Source of the DNA: Micromonospora sp. C95 | GTDB lineage: Bacteria; Actinomycetota; Actinomycetes; Mycobacteriales; Micromonosporaceae | Assembly: GCF_018070465.1 (NCBI RefSeq) | Contig: NZ_JAGPXT010000007.1 | Span: 186,001-250,000, forward strand | Length of the DNA stretch: 64,000 nucleotides | Direction of reading: 5' to 3' | In this document: in pieces, positions 11,030 to 18,968 of the stretch | Layout of the letters: each line of letters begins with the position of its first letter | How positions within the stretch are numbered: position 1 is the first letter of the stretch | Notes under the pieces: generated by a model | Seen by the model: the letters and a program-made list of their open reading frames with translations, nothing else | Told to the model about the DNA's origin: nothing | The model's database searches: none | Position numbers and translations under genes: made by a program

Positions 11030-12814
11030 TCAGGAGTTCGTGTCGCCGGTGTCGCCGTCCTCGTCCGCCGCCGACGTGGTGGAGGTCACCGAGGCGGCGG
11101 GAGACGTCTGCTCGGCAGTCGGAGCTGCGGTTTCGGCAGGTTCCGTGCTCGGTGCCGGGGTCGGATCCGGCGGCGGGGACGGGGTGGGGGGGCGCGAGGT
11201 CGCCGCGGGACCCGACGTCGCCGACGGGCTGGGCGTGGGGCTGGTCGTCGCCGACGGGCTCGGGGAGGTCGACGGATCGGACGTGGTCGGCGTCGAGCTG
11301 GTCGGCGTGCCCGGTGGCGTCGCCGACGGCGCGCCCGACGGCTGGGCATCGACCTGACCCGATCCGCCTCCGCCGCCGTCCGGAGACGGGCGGTCCCCAT
11401 CCGGCGTAACCGACCGCCCCCGGGAGGGCCCCTCCGTCGATGCCGCCGGCTCGGCCGACGCGGAGGCCAGGACCGATGTCCGTACGTGCGTGCCCGCATG
11501 CTCGCAAGCGACACCCGCCAGACTGAACCGCTCCGGCGTCTCGTGCCCGCCGGACTCGACCCGGCCGTGCAGGGTTGCCGTCACGCCCGTGCCCGGTTCC
11601 GACGGCTCGGTCAGCCGCAGAGTCACCCGCTGCTCATCGTGTGTCCAGGCGGCGCCCCGCACGTCGAGGAGATGTTGGCTGGCCGGCAGGGTGAAGGTCA
11701 GCGCCCGCTGCCCGGTCGCGGGTCGCCCGGTTCCGGTAACGCTGATCTGAGCCAGGAAACGCCCATCGGCGGCCTGCTGCGCCTGGTACTGCACCGTGCA
11801 GCCGGCCTCGGCAGCCGGCGGGTCGGCCGAGCCTTCCTCGGCGGTGAGCAGTCCCGGCAGGATCCCGGCCAGCGCGGCCGCCGCGGCGGCGGGCGCGGCG
11901 AACAGCAGTCCGCGCCGCCGCCCGACGACCGCCGACCGCCGGGCAGGTGCGCCGGCTGGCCTGGTGGGGCCCGCGACCGTCCGGGTGGGCACGGCGACCG
12001 AGGTGGGCGCGGAGCCCGGTGCCGGCCGCACGGTCATGGTCGCCCCGGCCAGCATCTCGGCGAGTTCGGCCGCGCCCGGACGCTGGTCCGGATCGGTGGC
12101 CAGACACCTACCGATCAGGTGCGCGTGGGAGTCGGACAGTCCCTCGACGGCGGGGACGGCCACCGATTCGTGCGGAGCGCGTTGAGGAGCCTGACCGGTG
12201 AGGCACTCGGCGAGGACGACGCCGAGGGCGAACACGTCGCCCGCCGGAACCGCCTCCGCTGCGGCGGTCAACTCGGGCGGCAGGTAGCTCGGCGTACCCC
12301 ACACCTGCCCGTCCGGCTCCGCCGGGTCGTCGCCCGCGCCGACCGCAATGCCGAAGTCGACCACCTTCACGCCGCTGTCGGTGAGCATGATGTTGCCGGG
12401 CTTGACGTCCCGGTGCACGATGCCCTGCTCATGCGCGGCGGCGAGGGCCGCCGCCACCTGCTGACCGATCCGCAGCACCTCGTCCGGCGGCAGCGAACCG
12501 GCGGCCCGGAGGCGGGCGGCCAGCGTCGATCCGGCGACGAACTCCATCACCAGGAACGGGGTCGGGGTCCGGGTCAGGTGCCGCTGCTCACCGTAGTCGT
12601 AGACCCGGGCGACGCCGGGGTGGTCGAGCCGCGCCGCGGCCAGCGCCTCGCGGCGAATGCGGTCGCGGGCGGCGGGGTCGCCGAGCAGTGGTGCGGACAG
12701 CAGTTTCACCGCGACGGTGCGCTGCAGGCGCAGGTCGTAGCCGCGCCAGACGGTGGCCATCCCGCCCCGGCCGACCGGTTCGTCGAGCCGGTAACGCCGC
12801 TGCAGACATCGCAC
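11030..12814 (-). CDS. Receptor Ser/Thr protein kinase with CBM2-like extracellular domain
   Basis: The protein is 594 residues. GTG 12814 is chosen because GGGAGGT lies six bases upstream; another GTG exists at 12820. The kinase domain (~8-258) has the glycine loop GRGGMATVWRG, Lys37, catalytic HRDVKPGN (134-141), DFG at 153-155 and the GTPSYLPPE activation segment. A basic segment precedes one membrane helix (~302-323). Outside, residues 339-437 form a Cys-to-Cys module like the CBM2 of the GH62 enzyme in this window, ending FSLAGVAC against FALNGVSC. A ~150-residue Ser/Thr/Pro tail follows. It probably senses a wall or plant glycan. Confidence 0.88.
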   Translation of the reverse strand: MRCLQRRYRLDEPVGRGGMATVWRGYDLRLQRTVAVKLLSAPLLGDPAARDRIRREALAAARLDHPGVARVYDYGEQRHLTRTPTPFLVMEFVAGSTLAARLRAAGSLPPDEVLRIGQQVAAALAAAHEQGIVHRDVKPGNIMLTDSGVKVVDFGIAVGAGDDPAEPDGQVWGTPSYLPPELTAAAEAVPAGDVFALGVVLAECLTGQAPQRAPHESVAVPAVEGLSDSHAHLIGRCLATDPDQRPGAAELAEMLAGATMTVRPAPGSAPTSVAVPTRTVAGPTRPAGAPARRSAVVGRRRGLLFAAPAAAAAALAGILPGLLTAEEGSADPPAAEAGCTVQYQAQQAADGRFLAQISVTGTGRPATGQRALTFTLPASQHLLDVRGAAWTHDEQRVTLRLTEPSEPGTGVTATLHGRVESGGHETPERFSLAGVACEHAGTHVRTSVLASASAEPAASTEGPSRGRSVTPDGDRPSPDGGGGGSGQVDAQPSGAPSATPPGTPTSSTPTTSDPSTSPSPSATTSPTPSPSATSGPAATSRPPTPSPPPDPTPAPSTEPAETAAPTAEQTSPAASVTSTTSAADEDGDTGDTNS

Positions 12815-13049
12815 GAGCACACCTCCCGCTCCGGTCGCGCACCCCGCCGGGGTGTCCGGTTGGCGGATCGCGTCCGGTCACCGCCCTGGTCGACTATCGC
12901 GCTACCCCTTGCCGGAGGCGGGAAAACCCCTGGTCAATCAGTTGATGGCGGTCGACCTGTGATGTCACGCGACCGTCACACGTTCGCGCGGCGCTCGTCA
13001 TCCCACGGGGCATCTCTGAGCACAGGCACCGTTTCGAGGAGGCGACGAC

Positions 13050-13496
13050 ATGAGCGAGCGACCCGCGGCCACCTGGACCACACGACACGTGCACGCGGCA
13101 CTGGCCACCGCGCTGGCAGCTGTGCTCGCCGTCACCGGCTGCGCCCCCGAGCCGGAAGCGGAACCACCACCACCGTCCACCGGCACCAGCCCGCCGAACA
13201 CCCTCGCGCGGGTCGACGTCGGTGACGCACTGACCGTGACCGCAGCCGTGGATCAGGTCGTCGACGAGCGGGCGCTCGTCGTCCGGGACGTCGACCTGGC
13301 CGACCGCAGCCTGCTCGTCCTGACCCGCCAGTCCGTAGAGGCGACCCCGCCGCAGTTGCTCAGCGTGGAGGGGACCGTGGTCCGTTTCTCGTACCGCCGT
13401 CTCGCGGCCCGCCACCACCTGACCGACCCGGCGGCCTACCGGACGTTCGAAGGGCAGAAGGCACTGGTGGCCAGTCAGGTCACCGTGTGGCGGTGA
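13050..13496 (+). CDS. Small lipoprotein of unknown function
   Basis: The protein is 148 residues with a good GAGGAGG ribosome site before the ATG. A basic N-terminus, a hydrophobic core and the lipobox AVTGC predict a lipoprotein anchored on the outer membrane face, followed by a Pro/Glu-rich spacer (EPEAEPPPPSTG). The rest is a short beta-rich domain (VVDERALVVRDVDL, SLLVLTRQSV) that I cannot assign to a family. It is divergent from the receptor kinase gene, across 235 bp in which I see no clear operator. A functional link with the kinase is possible but untested. Confidence 0.75.
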   Translation: MSERPAATWTTRHVHAALATALAAVLAVTGCAPEPEAEPPPPSTGTSPPNTLARVDVGDALTVTAAVDQVVDERALVVRDVDLADRSLLVLTRQSVEATPPQLLSVEGTVVRFSYRRLAARHHLTDPAAYRTFEGQKALVASQVTVWR

Positions 13497-13509
13497 CGGC
13501 ACCCGGGTA

Positions 13510-13534
13510 GGCGGCCGCGCTCGACGCGGCCGCC
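13510..13534. terminator. Hairpin terminator between convergent genes
   Basis: A perfect 10-bp stem (GGCGGCCGCG and its complement) with a 5-nt loop lies in the 59-bp gap between the lipoprotein gene and the methyltransferase gene. Confidence 0.6.
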
Positions 13535-13555
13535 GCAGGAGGCCCGGTTACGGCA

Positions 13556-14380
13556 TCACGGCTTGCGAGCGACGAGTCCGACGAAGGTGTGGTAGGTGTC
13601 GCTCTGCTCCGGTGCGGCCTCATCCGGGTCCGGTCGCCACGCGGCCACCGGCACCAGGCCCGGTTCCAGCACCTCCAGGCCCTCGACGAAGGAGAGGATC
13701 TCCTCGTCGGTACGCCAACGGCCGGTGCCGAGGGACTCGTTGAAGATGCGCTCGACCTCGCGTGCCTTCCGGGAGGCGTCCGGCTGCCGCTCACCGGGAT
13801 CACGGAAGTGGGAGATCGCGACGTAGCTGCCCGACGGCAATGCGTCGATCAGCCTCGCCGCCACCGACTTCGGGTCCTCGTCGTCCGTGAGGTGGTGCAG
13901 AATCGCGAAGAGCAACAGCCCGACGGGCCGGTCGAAGTCCAGGAACCGGCGGACCTCCGGGTGCTCCAGGATGGCCTCCGGCGACCGGATATCGGCCTGG
14001 ACGACCGTCGCGGTGCCGGCGTCGGCCAGCAGCGCCCGACCGTGCGCCAGCACGATCGGGTCGTTGTCGACGTAGACCACCCGCGCCTGCGGGTCGTGGC
14101 GCAGGGCCACCTGGTGCACATTGCCCTGGGTGGGCAGACCGGAGCCGAGATCGAGGAACTGGCCGATGCCCTGCTCGGTGAGCAAACGCACCGCCCGACG
14201 CAGAAAGGCCCGATTCGCCTGGCCCGCCTGCGGGCCGTCCGGCGTGATCCGGAGTGCGTGCTCGGCGACGGCGCGGTCCACCGCGAAGTTGTCCTTGCCG
14301 CCGAGCATGTAGTCGTACACCCGGGCGATGCTCGGCACGCTCATGTCGACCCCGGCCGGTGCCACCTCTTCGTTCGCCAC
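13556..14380 (-). CDS. SAM-dependent methyltransferase, Methyltransf_19 (DUF574) family
   Basis: The protein is 274 residues. The GTG start has GAGGAG seven bases upstream. The actinomycete-specific signature PSIARVYDYMLGGKDNFAVDR is followed by motif I, FLDLGSGLPTQGNVH, and the acidic residue at VVYVDNDP. This large family is abundant in Streptomyces and Micromonospora, and its substrates are mostly unknown. It stands alone. No operon partner suggests a substrate. Confidence 0.88.
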   Translation of the reverse strand: MANEEVAPAGVDMSVPSIARVYDYMLGGKDNFAVDRAVAEHALRITPDGPQAGQANRAFLRRAVRLLTEQGIGQFLDLGSGLPTQGNVHQVALRHDPQARVVYVDNDPIVLAHGRALLADAGTATVVQADIRSPEAILEHPEVRRFLDFDRPVGLLLFAILHHLTDDEDPKSVAARLIDALPSGSYVAISHFRDPGERQPDASRKAREVERIFNESLGTGRWRTDEEILSFVEGLEVLEPGLVPVAAWRPDPDEAAPEQSDTYHTFVGLVARKP

Positions 14381-14558
14381 AGTTCGTCTCCTCGTCCACA
14401 CCGGATCACGGTCGGCCGAACCGCACCTGCTCGACATCCGGCGGCCGACGCCGTCGACCATCCTAAGTGGTCCCCTCGACGACGCGCTCACTCCGGTCCG
14501 TCCCGGCTTCCTCCTGGGCGTGCCGGGCATCCGGTGGTCGAGCGCCGCACGGCAATGG

Positions 14559-15245
14559 TCACCGCTCGTGCTGTCGGCGCACCATCTCGGCGATCCAGGT
14601 GGGCGCGTACGGCGACGTGCAGCCCGGGGAGGTCGGATAGTCCTTGAGCACGCCCAGACGTTCCCCGATGCCGATCGCGCGGGCGCGGTGCTCGGCATGC
14701 TCGATCCCGATCTGCGCCAGGCAGTGGTTCATCGCCCACTGCAGGCGATCCGGCGCGTCCTTCATCTCCACCTCGATGACGTCGAGCAGCCCGGTGAGGT
14801 CGAGGCCCTCGGGCTTCGCCGCCACCCGGTCGGTGGTCAACGCCCAGCCGGCGCTGGCGACCACCGGATCCGGGTCGGCCAACCACGCCCGGCGCAACTC
14901 CTCGCCGTGCGGGCTCTTCCGCACCACGTAGTTCACCAGCCAGTCGTGCACCTTGGGTCGACGCGCCTCGCGCAGCATGGTGTCCAACTCGTCGCGCTCG
15001 AACGTCTTCGGGCGGCAGATCAGGATCGCCAGAAGTCGCGCCGCCGTGTCGCCGGTCTGCCACAGCTGCCCCGCGAGATCCTGCTGGGTCTTCAGCCGCT
15101 TCGCGAGGGCGCGCAACTTGCTGAGGTTCACCCCATGGTCATCGCCCTGCCGCTCGTTCACCTCGCGCGTCCTCGGGTCCGCAAGCTCGGCCAACTCCGC
15201 CATCACCTGCGCCACCGTCGTCCCGGTCAGCGTCGTCTCGGCCAC
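14559..15245 (-). CDS. DNA alkylation repair protein, AlkD-like
   Basis: The protein is 228 residues from the GTG at 15245, which has a G-rich ribosome site. Helical HEAT-like repeats and the pattern LRALAKRLK, ARLLAILICRPK, VHDWLVNYVV, WAMNHCLAQIGI match the DNA alkylation repair superfamily (PF08713), which removes N3- and N7-alkylated purines without base flipping. The C-terminal GCTSPYAPTWIAEMV is typical of the actinobacterial subgroup. The role is inferred from the family only. The 178 bp between this gene and the methyltransferase start hold nothing recognisable. Confidence 0.8.
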   Translation of the reverse strand: MAETTLTGTTVAQVMAELAELADPRTREVNERQGDDHGVNLSKLRALAKRLKTQQDLAGQLWQTGDTAARLLAILICRPKTFERDELDTMLREARRPKVHDWLVNYVVRKSPHGEELRRAWLADPDPVVASAGWALTTDRVAAKPEGLDLTGLLDVIEVEMKDAPDRLQWAMNHCLAQIGIEHAEHRARAIGIGERLGVLKDYPTSPGCTSPYAPTWIAEMVRRQHER

Positions 15246-15350
15246 CTCTGCCCCCTGTCCGTCAACCGTCAAGGCAGCGTACGACGATGCCGCCGAAGCC
15301 ACCTAGCGGCCTGCATCGGAGTCGGCAGGCGACCTTCCTGGCAACCGCGC

Positions 15351-15821
15351 TCATGAAGGCAGGGTGGCCGCCCAGCCCGCCACCCGGTCGACGTCCGCTC
15401 GGGTCCAGCCGACCGCGGGATCGATCGACACGAGCAGGGTCGACGCCGAGCGGGCAGCGGCCCACCGCCGGCCGACGGGGGTGTGGTTGTCGTCGATCCA
15501 CGCAGCCGGCCGGTCGGCGGCCACGGCATCGACGGCCGGCACCTTCAGCTCGGGATCGAACGGCACCGGCGGGAAGTTGACCACCGGCAGCGGTCCGACT
15601 CCGAGCAGCGGCAGGTAGAAATCGTTGGCCGCCTCACCCCAACCCGTTGCCCACCACAGCTCTCCGGCGGCAGCCAGTTCCCGGATCCAGTCGGCGTGCG
15701 CCAGGCAGTACCGCTGTGGGTCTTCACCGTCGAACAGGACCCGTTCCTGGTAGCCGTCAGGACAGGTCGGCGCCGCGAAGGGATTCAGTACGCCGTCGAG
15801 GTCCAGGAAGATGACGGGCAC
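15351..15821 (-). CDS. HAD-family hydrolase-like protein
   Basis: The protein is 156 residues with a GTG start. The N-terminal FLDLDGVLNP is the HAD nucleophile motif (DxDGVL), and AWIDDNHT near residue 120 supplies the C-terminal acidic pair. WATGWGEAAN sits where the Thr of motif II is expected. This matches small actinobacterial HAD proteins thought to be phosphatases; the substrate is unknown. It lies 49 bp downstream of the XRE regulator gene on the same strand and may be cotranscribed with it. Confidence 0.8.
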   Translation of the reverse strand: MPVIFLDLDGVLNPFAAPTCPDGYQERVLFDGEDPQRYCLAHADWIRELAAAGELWWATGWGEAANDFYLPLLGVGPLPVVNFPPVPFDPELKVPAVDAVAADRPAAWIDDNHTPVGRRWAAARSASTLLVSIDPAVGWTRADVDRVAGWAATLPS

Positions 15822-15870
15822 CCCGGGTCTCGTCCCGGATTGGCCGACATCGAACGGGCGCACAAGCGGT

Positions 15871-16137
15871 CTAGGACGCCTGGCGGATGGGCAGGTCTGC
15901 GCGCCAGACCTCGGCCAGGTCGCTGAGGGGGACGTCCAGGGCCTGGCTGAGGCAGACCACGGTGCCGAACGCCGGCGCGGGCAGGCGGCCCGCCTCGATC
16001 TTGCGCAGCGTCTCGGGAGAGATGCCGGCGGCCAGGGCGACATCGACGAGGCTACGGCCGGCCCGGGCGGCCCGCAGGGCGGCTCCGAGGCGCTGGCCCG
16101 CGGCGATCTGTTCGGCGGTGAGTGGTTGGCGAACCAT
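15871..16137 (-). CDS. XRE-family helix-turn-helix regulator
   Basis: The protein is 88 residues, almost entirely a lambda-repressor-like HTH (GRSLVDVALAAGISPETLRK, then IEAGRLPAPAFGTVVCLSQA). It is divergent from a methionine aminopeptidase gene across a 77-bp region containing a near-symmetrical AT-rich palindrome. The same gene pair occurs in other actinobacteria. It probably represses itself and the aminopeptidase gene. Confidence 0.88.
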   Translation of the reverse strand: MVRQPLTAEQIAAGQRLGAALRAARAGRSLVDVALAAGISPETLRKIEAGRLPAPAFGTVVCLSQALDVPLSDLAEVWRADLPIRQAS

Positions 16138-16177
16138 GCCAGCAGGATATCCCCTCGGAGCAGCACCATCGTCGCGT

Positions 16178-16191
16178 GGTATAAAAATACC
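16178..16191. promoter_or_regulatory. AT-rich palindrome between XRE and map genes
   Basis: GGTATAAAAATACC is a perfect inverted repeat with 5-bp arms and a 4-bp spacer. It is flanked by a second inverted pair, ATCCCCT (16149-16155) and AGGGGAT (16195-16201). This is the only AT-rich island nearby, and is the likely promoter/operator of the divergent pair. Confidence 0.5.
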
Positions 16192-16214
16192 GACAGGGGA
16201 TGAGGGAGGCTTTC

Positions 16215-17033
16215 ATGATCGAGCTCAAGTCGGCCGAGGAGATCGAGCTGATGGCGGTGACCGGCCAGTTCGTCGGCGAGTTGCTCGCCGAGTTGAGCAA
16301 TGTCGCCGCGGTCGGTGTCAACCTGATGGACCTTGAGCACCATGCTCGCCGCCGGATCGCGGAACGCGGTGCCGAATCCTGCTACTGGGATTACGCCCCC
16401 TCGTTCGGCCGTGGTCCGTTCCGGAACGTACTCTGCCTGTCGGTGAACGACGCGGTACTGCACGGCCTCCCCCACGACTACGTCCTGCGCGACGGCGATC
16501 TGCTCAGCATCGACATGGCGGTCGGCATCGACGGCTGGGTCGCCGACTCCGCGCTCTCCGTCATCGTCGGCACCCCGGACCCGGCCGACCTGAGGCTGAT
16601 CGAGGCCACCGAGGTCGCGTTGGAGGCCGCCGTCACCGCCGCCCAGCCCGGCGGCCGCCTGGGCGACATCTCGGCCGCCATCGGCGAGGTCGCCCACTCC
16701 TACGGCTACCGGGTCAACGCCGAGTTCGGCGGCCACGGCATCGGTCGTACCATGCACGAGGCGCCGCACGTGGCGAACAGTGGCCGCCCCCGTCGGGGCC
16801 TGAAACTGGAGCCCGGCCTCACCATCGCCATCGAGCCCTGGCTCTGCCACTCCACCGACAAGATCAGGTACGACAGGGACGGCTGGACGATCAGGTCGGC
16901 CGACGGATCCCGCACCGCCCACTCCGAGCACACGGTCGCCGTCACGGCCTCCGGCCCCCGGGTTCTGACCCGCCGCCCAGCCCACGACACCGGCTCCGCC
17001 GGCCCTGCCGCGAAGTCCGCCAACGCATCCTGA
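16215..17033 (+). CDS. map: Type I methionine aminopeptidase
   Basis: The protein is 272 residues from the ATG at 16215, with GAGGGAGG upstream. It removes N-terminal Met from nascent proteins. Metal ligands expected for the family are visible: Asp in LLSIDMAVG, Asp in VADSALS, His in GGHGIGRTMHE, Glu in IAIEPW and Glu in SEHTVAV. The catalytic His is in LHGLPHDY. There is no N-terminal zinc-finger extension. Actinomycetes usually have a housekeeping map near secY or elsewhere, so this copy next to an XRE regulator may be a second, regulated one (inference). Confidence 0.92.
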   Translation: MIELKSAEEIELMAVTGQFVGELLAELSNVAAVGVNLMDLEHHARRRIAERGAESCYWDYAPSFGRGPFRNVLCLSVNDAVLHGLPHDYVLRDGDLLSIDMAVGIDGWVADSALSVIVGTPDPADLRLIEATEVALEAAVTAAQPGGRLGDISAAIGEVAHSYGYRVNAEFGGHGIGRTMHEAPHVANSGRPRRGLKLEPGLTIAIEPWLCHSTDKIRYDRDGWTIRSADGSRTAHSEHTVAVTASGPRVLTRRPAHDTGSAGPAAKSANAS

Positions 17034-17072
17034 CCGCCGGGCGGTCGCCGGGGCCGGCACGCCGGGCCGGGA

Positions 17073-17789
17073 CTAACGACTCCGCAAGACACTGAACTCG
17101 TTGCCGTCGGGATCGGTGAGCATGACCGCGCCATCCTCGCCCGCCTCGATCCACGTGGCGCCGAGGGACACCAGCCGGTCGACCTCCGATCGCTGATCAC
17201 CCTCAGCGGACGGGGCGAGGTCGAAGCGCTGTCGGCTCCTCCCCTGCCTCGGTGCCACGGGCGGACCTCCCCAGGCGACCTTCGTGCCGCCGCCCGGTGC
17301 CTGCACGGCGGTCTCCTGGTCCTGATCCCAGACCAGCGGCCAGCCCAGCGCCGCGCTCCAGAAGAGGCCGACCTCCCGGGTGCCGTCGCAGGCAATCTCG
17401 CCCAGAAAGCCGCAGCCGGCGAGGAACTTGTTGCCCGGCTCGATGACGCAGAATGCGTTCCCCTCGGGGTCGGCCAGGACGATGTGCCCTTCCTCCGGGC
17501 GCTGCCCGACATCGAGCGGCCCGGCGCCAAGGGCGAGCGCCCTGGCCACCGTCTGCTGCTGGTCGGCCGGGCTGGTGCTGGTGAGGTGCAGGTGCAGGTG
17601 CACCCGGTTCTGCCCTACCCGCTTCCGGTGACTCGCCACGAACCGGAGGCCGAGCTGAGTGTCGGTGCCGGGGAGTGACGCACCGCCGGCATCCTGGACG
17701 ATCTCCCGGTCGAGCAGGCCAGCCCAGAACTGCGCCAGGCGCATCGGTTGACTCGCGTCGAAGCACACGGCGACCACCTGACAGGCCAT
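17073..17789 (-). CDS. VOC-family protein with two glyoxalase-like domains
   Basis: The protein is 238 residues. Start MACQVVAVCFDASQP has GGGGGA upstream. Two tandem vicinal-oxygen-chelate domains (about 1-115 and 125-238) each end in the typical line LADPEGNAFCVIEP or LTDPDGNEFSVLRS. Such pairs in actinobacteria are usually annotated as glyoxalase- or bleomycin-resistance-like. Metal binding and substrate cannot be assigned here. It stands alone between convergent and same-strand neighbours. Confidence 0.85.
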   Translation of the reverse strand: MACQVVAVCFDASQPMRLAQFWAGLLDREIVQDAGGASLPGTDTQLGLRFVASHRKRVGQNRVHLHLHLTSTSPADQQQTVARALALGAGPLDVGQRPEEGHIVLADPEGNAFCVIEPGNKFLAGCGFLGEIACDGTREVGLFWSAALGWPLVWDQDQETAVQAPGGGTKVAWGGPPVAPRQGRSRQRFDLAPSAEGDQRSEVDRLVSLGATWIEAGEDGAVMLTDPDGNEFSVLRSR

Positions 17790-17902
17790 CGCATCCCCCG
17801 ATCGTCGGTTGACCACCGTCGGCAGCGTGCCATCGCTGCCGGTGCTGGTGGAGCGTAAGGGAACTCGATGCCGGGCGTCGCCGAATATCCAGCGACGCCG
17901 GG

Positions 17903-18676
17903 TCAGCAGCCGAGGCGCTTGGTGGACAGGGCGATGTCGTCGATCCAGAGGTCGAATGCGCCCGGGGTGGTGCCGCCCTGGTAGAGCTGCCAACCGATCT
18001 TCACGGTGTTGACCGTGGGCAGGACGAACGGCACGTCGTTGCCGCCGTGTTCGGTGGTGGAGGCGGTCAGCTCGGGGTTCGCCACGCCGTCGATCCACAC
18101 CGCCACGCGGTTGTCCGCCGGGTCGAGTTGCCACTCGAAGCACTGCCAGGTGTCTTCGACCACCGGGGCGGACTCCCGCCAGTTGGTCCAGTCGCCGGTC
18201 GGCCCGCCGTCGGCGCCGACACCCCAGAAGATCCCGGGAACCGTGGGTGCGTACTGACCGCCGATCGGACGGACGATCTCCGAGCTGCCGGTGCCGGTCG
18301 CCTCCACGAGCGTGAAGTGCGCCCAGTCGGGGCCGGTGGGGAAGGCGTCGACGCGCAGCCGCATCCGGCCGTAGAAGCGGTTGCCGGGCGCGGCGAAGTC
18401 ATCGACGCGCAGGAAGGCACGGCCGTTGTCGACCGTGTGGACGTGCAGCACCTGGTTGCCACGGCGGGCACGTTCCACGGCGAGCGTGCCGTTGCGCGTG
18501 TCGATGCCCCAGTCCAGGGTGCTGGCACCACCAACCGGCAGGCGTTCGAAGTCCTCGCAGAAGAGCAGGTGCCGGGTGCAGGAGCCGCGGTGGGAGGCAC
18601 CGGCGACGTCGGACGGGACACTGCCGACCGTGACGCCGACCAGCAGAGCGGTCAACGCGGCAAGAAGGTTGCGCAT
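17903..18676 (-). CDS. Secreted beta-sandwich protein, possibly Cip1-like
   Basis: The protein is 257 residues with a signal peptide of ~27 residues. The body has LLFCEDFERLPVG, then GNQVLHVHT, and ends with FDLWIDDIALSTKRLGC, a jelly-roll pattern like that of GH16, laminin-G or polysaccharide-lyase-type folds. The opening FCEDFE segment recalls the Cip1 family, known from cellulose-degrading fungi and streptomycetes; I hold that match with low confidence. A CebR-like box 51 bp upstream supports expression during growth on cellulose. It could be an accessory lignocellulose-binding or lyase protein. Confidence 0.65.
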   Translation of the reverse strand: MRNLLAALTALLVGVTVGSVPSDVAGASHRGSCTRHLLFCEDFERLPVGGASTLDWGIDTRNGTLAVERARRGNQVLHVHTVDNGRAFLRVDDFAAPGNRFYGRMRLRVDAFPTGPDWAHFTLVEATGTGSSEIVRPIGGQYAPTVPGIFWGVGADGGPTGDWTNWRESAPVVEDTWQCFEWQLDPADNRVAVWIDGVANPELTASTTEHGGNDVPFVLPTVNTVKIGWQLYQGGTTPGAFDLWIDDIALSTKRLGC

Positions 18677-18727
18677 GTTTCCTCCATCGACTGCTTTCCC
18701 GCCACCGCGGTGTGGCGGGGGCTACGG

Positions 18728-18741
18728 CGGAAGCGCTCCCA
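18728..18741 (-). promoter_or_regulatory. CebR-type operator upstream of the secreted Cip1-like gene
   Basis: Read on the minus strand the site is TGGGAGCGCTTCCG, matching the streptomycete CebR box TGGGAGCGCTCCCA in 12 of 14 positions. It sits just upstream of the start of the secreted protein gene. The rest of the 292-bp region to the AraC gene shows nothing else I can name. Confidence 0.6.
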
Positions 18742-18968
18742 TATATAGCAGATGTTCGATGTCAACGTCGGGTCGGACCGCTCGCGGCCGGCGTTGTCCT
18801 CCACCTCGGCGCGGCGCATACTGAAGCCGACCTCGTCGTTCCGTTCGCCGTTGTGCCATGACAGCGATCGGAGCAGCGGGGTTTCTCCGTCTGCCCGGCG
18901 ATTGATACGGCCCAGTTGCCGGCGCGTTACGCGCCGGACCGCAACTGCTCAGAATCGGATGGGAAGTC

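Noticed and set aside
11030..11470. Low-complexity repeat region
   Set aside because: It is the Ser/Thr/Pro tail of the receptor kinase, in frame and without stops.
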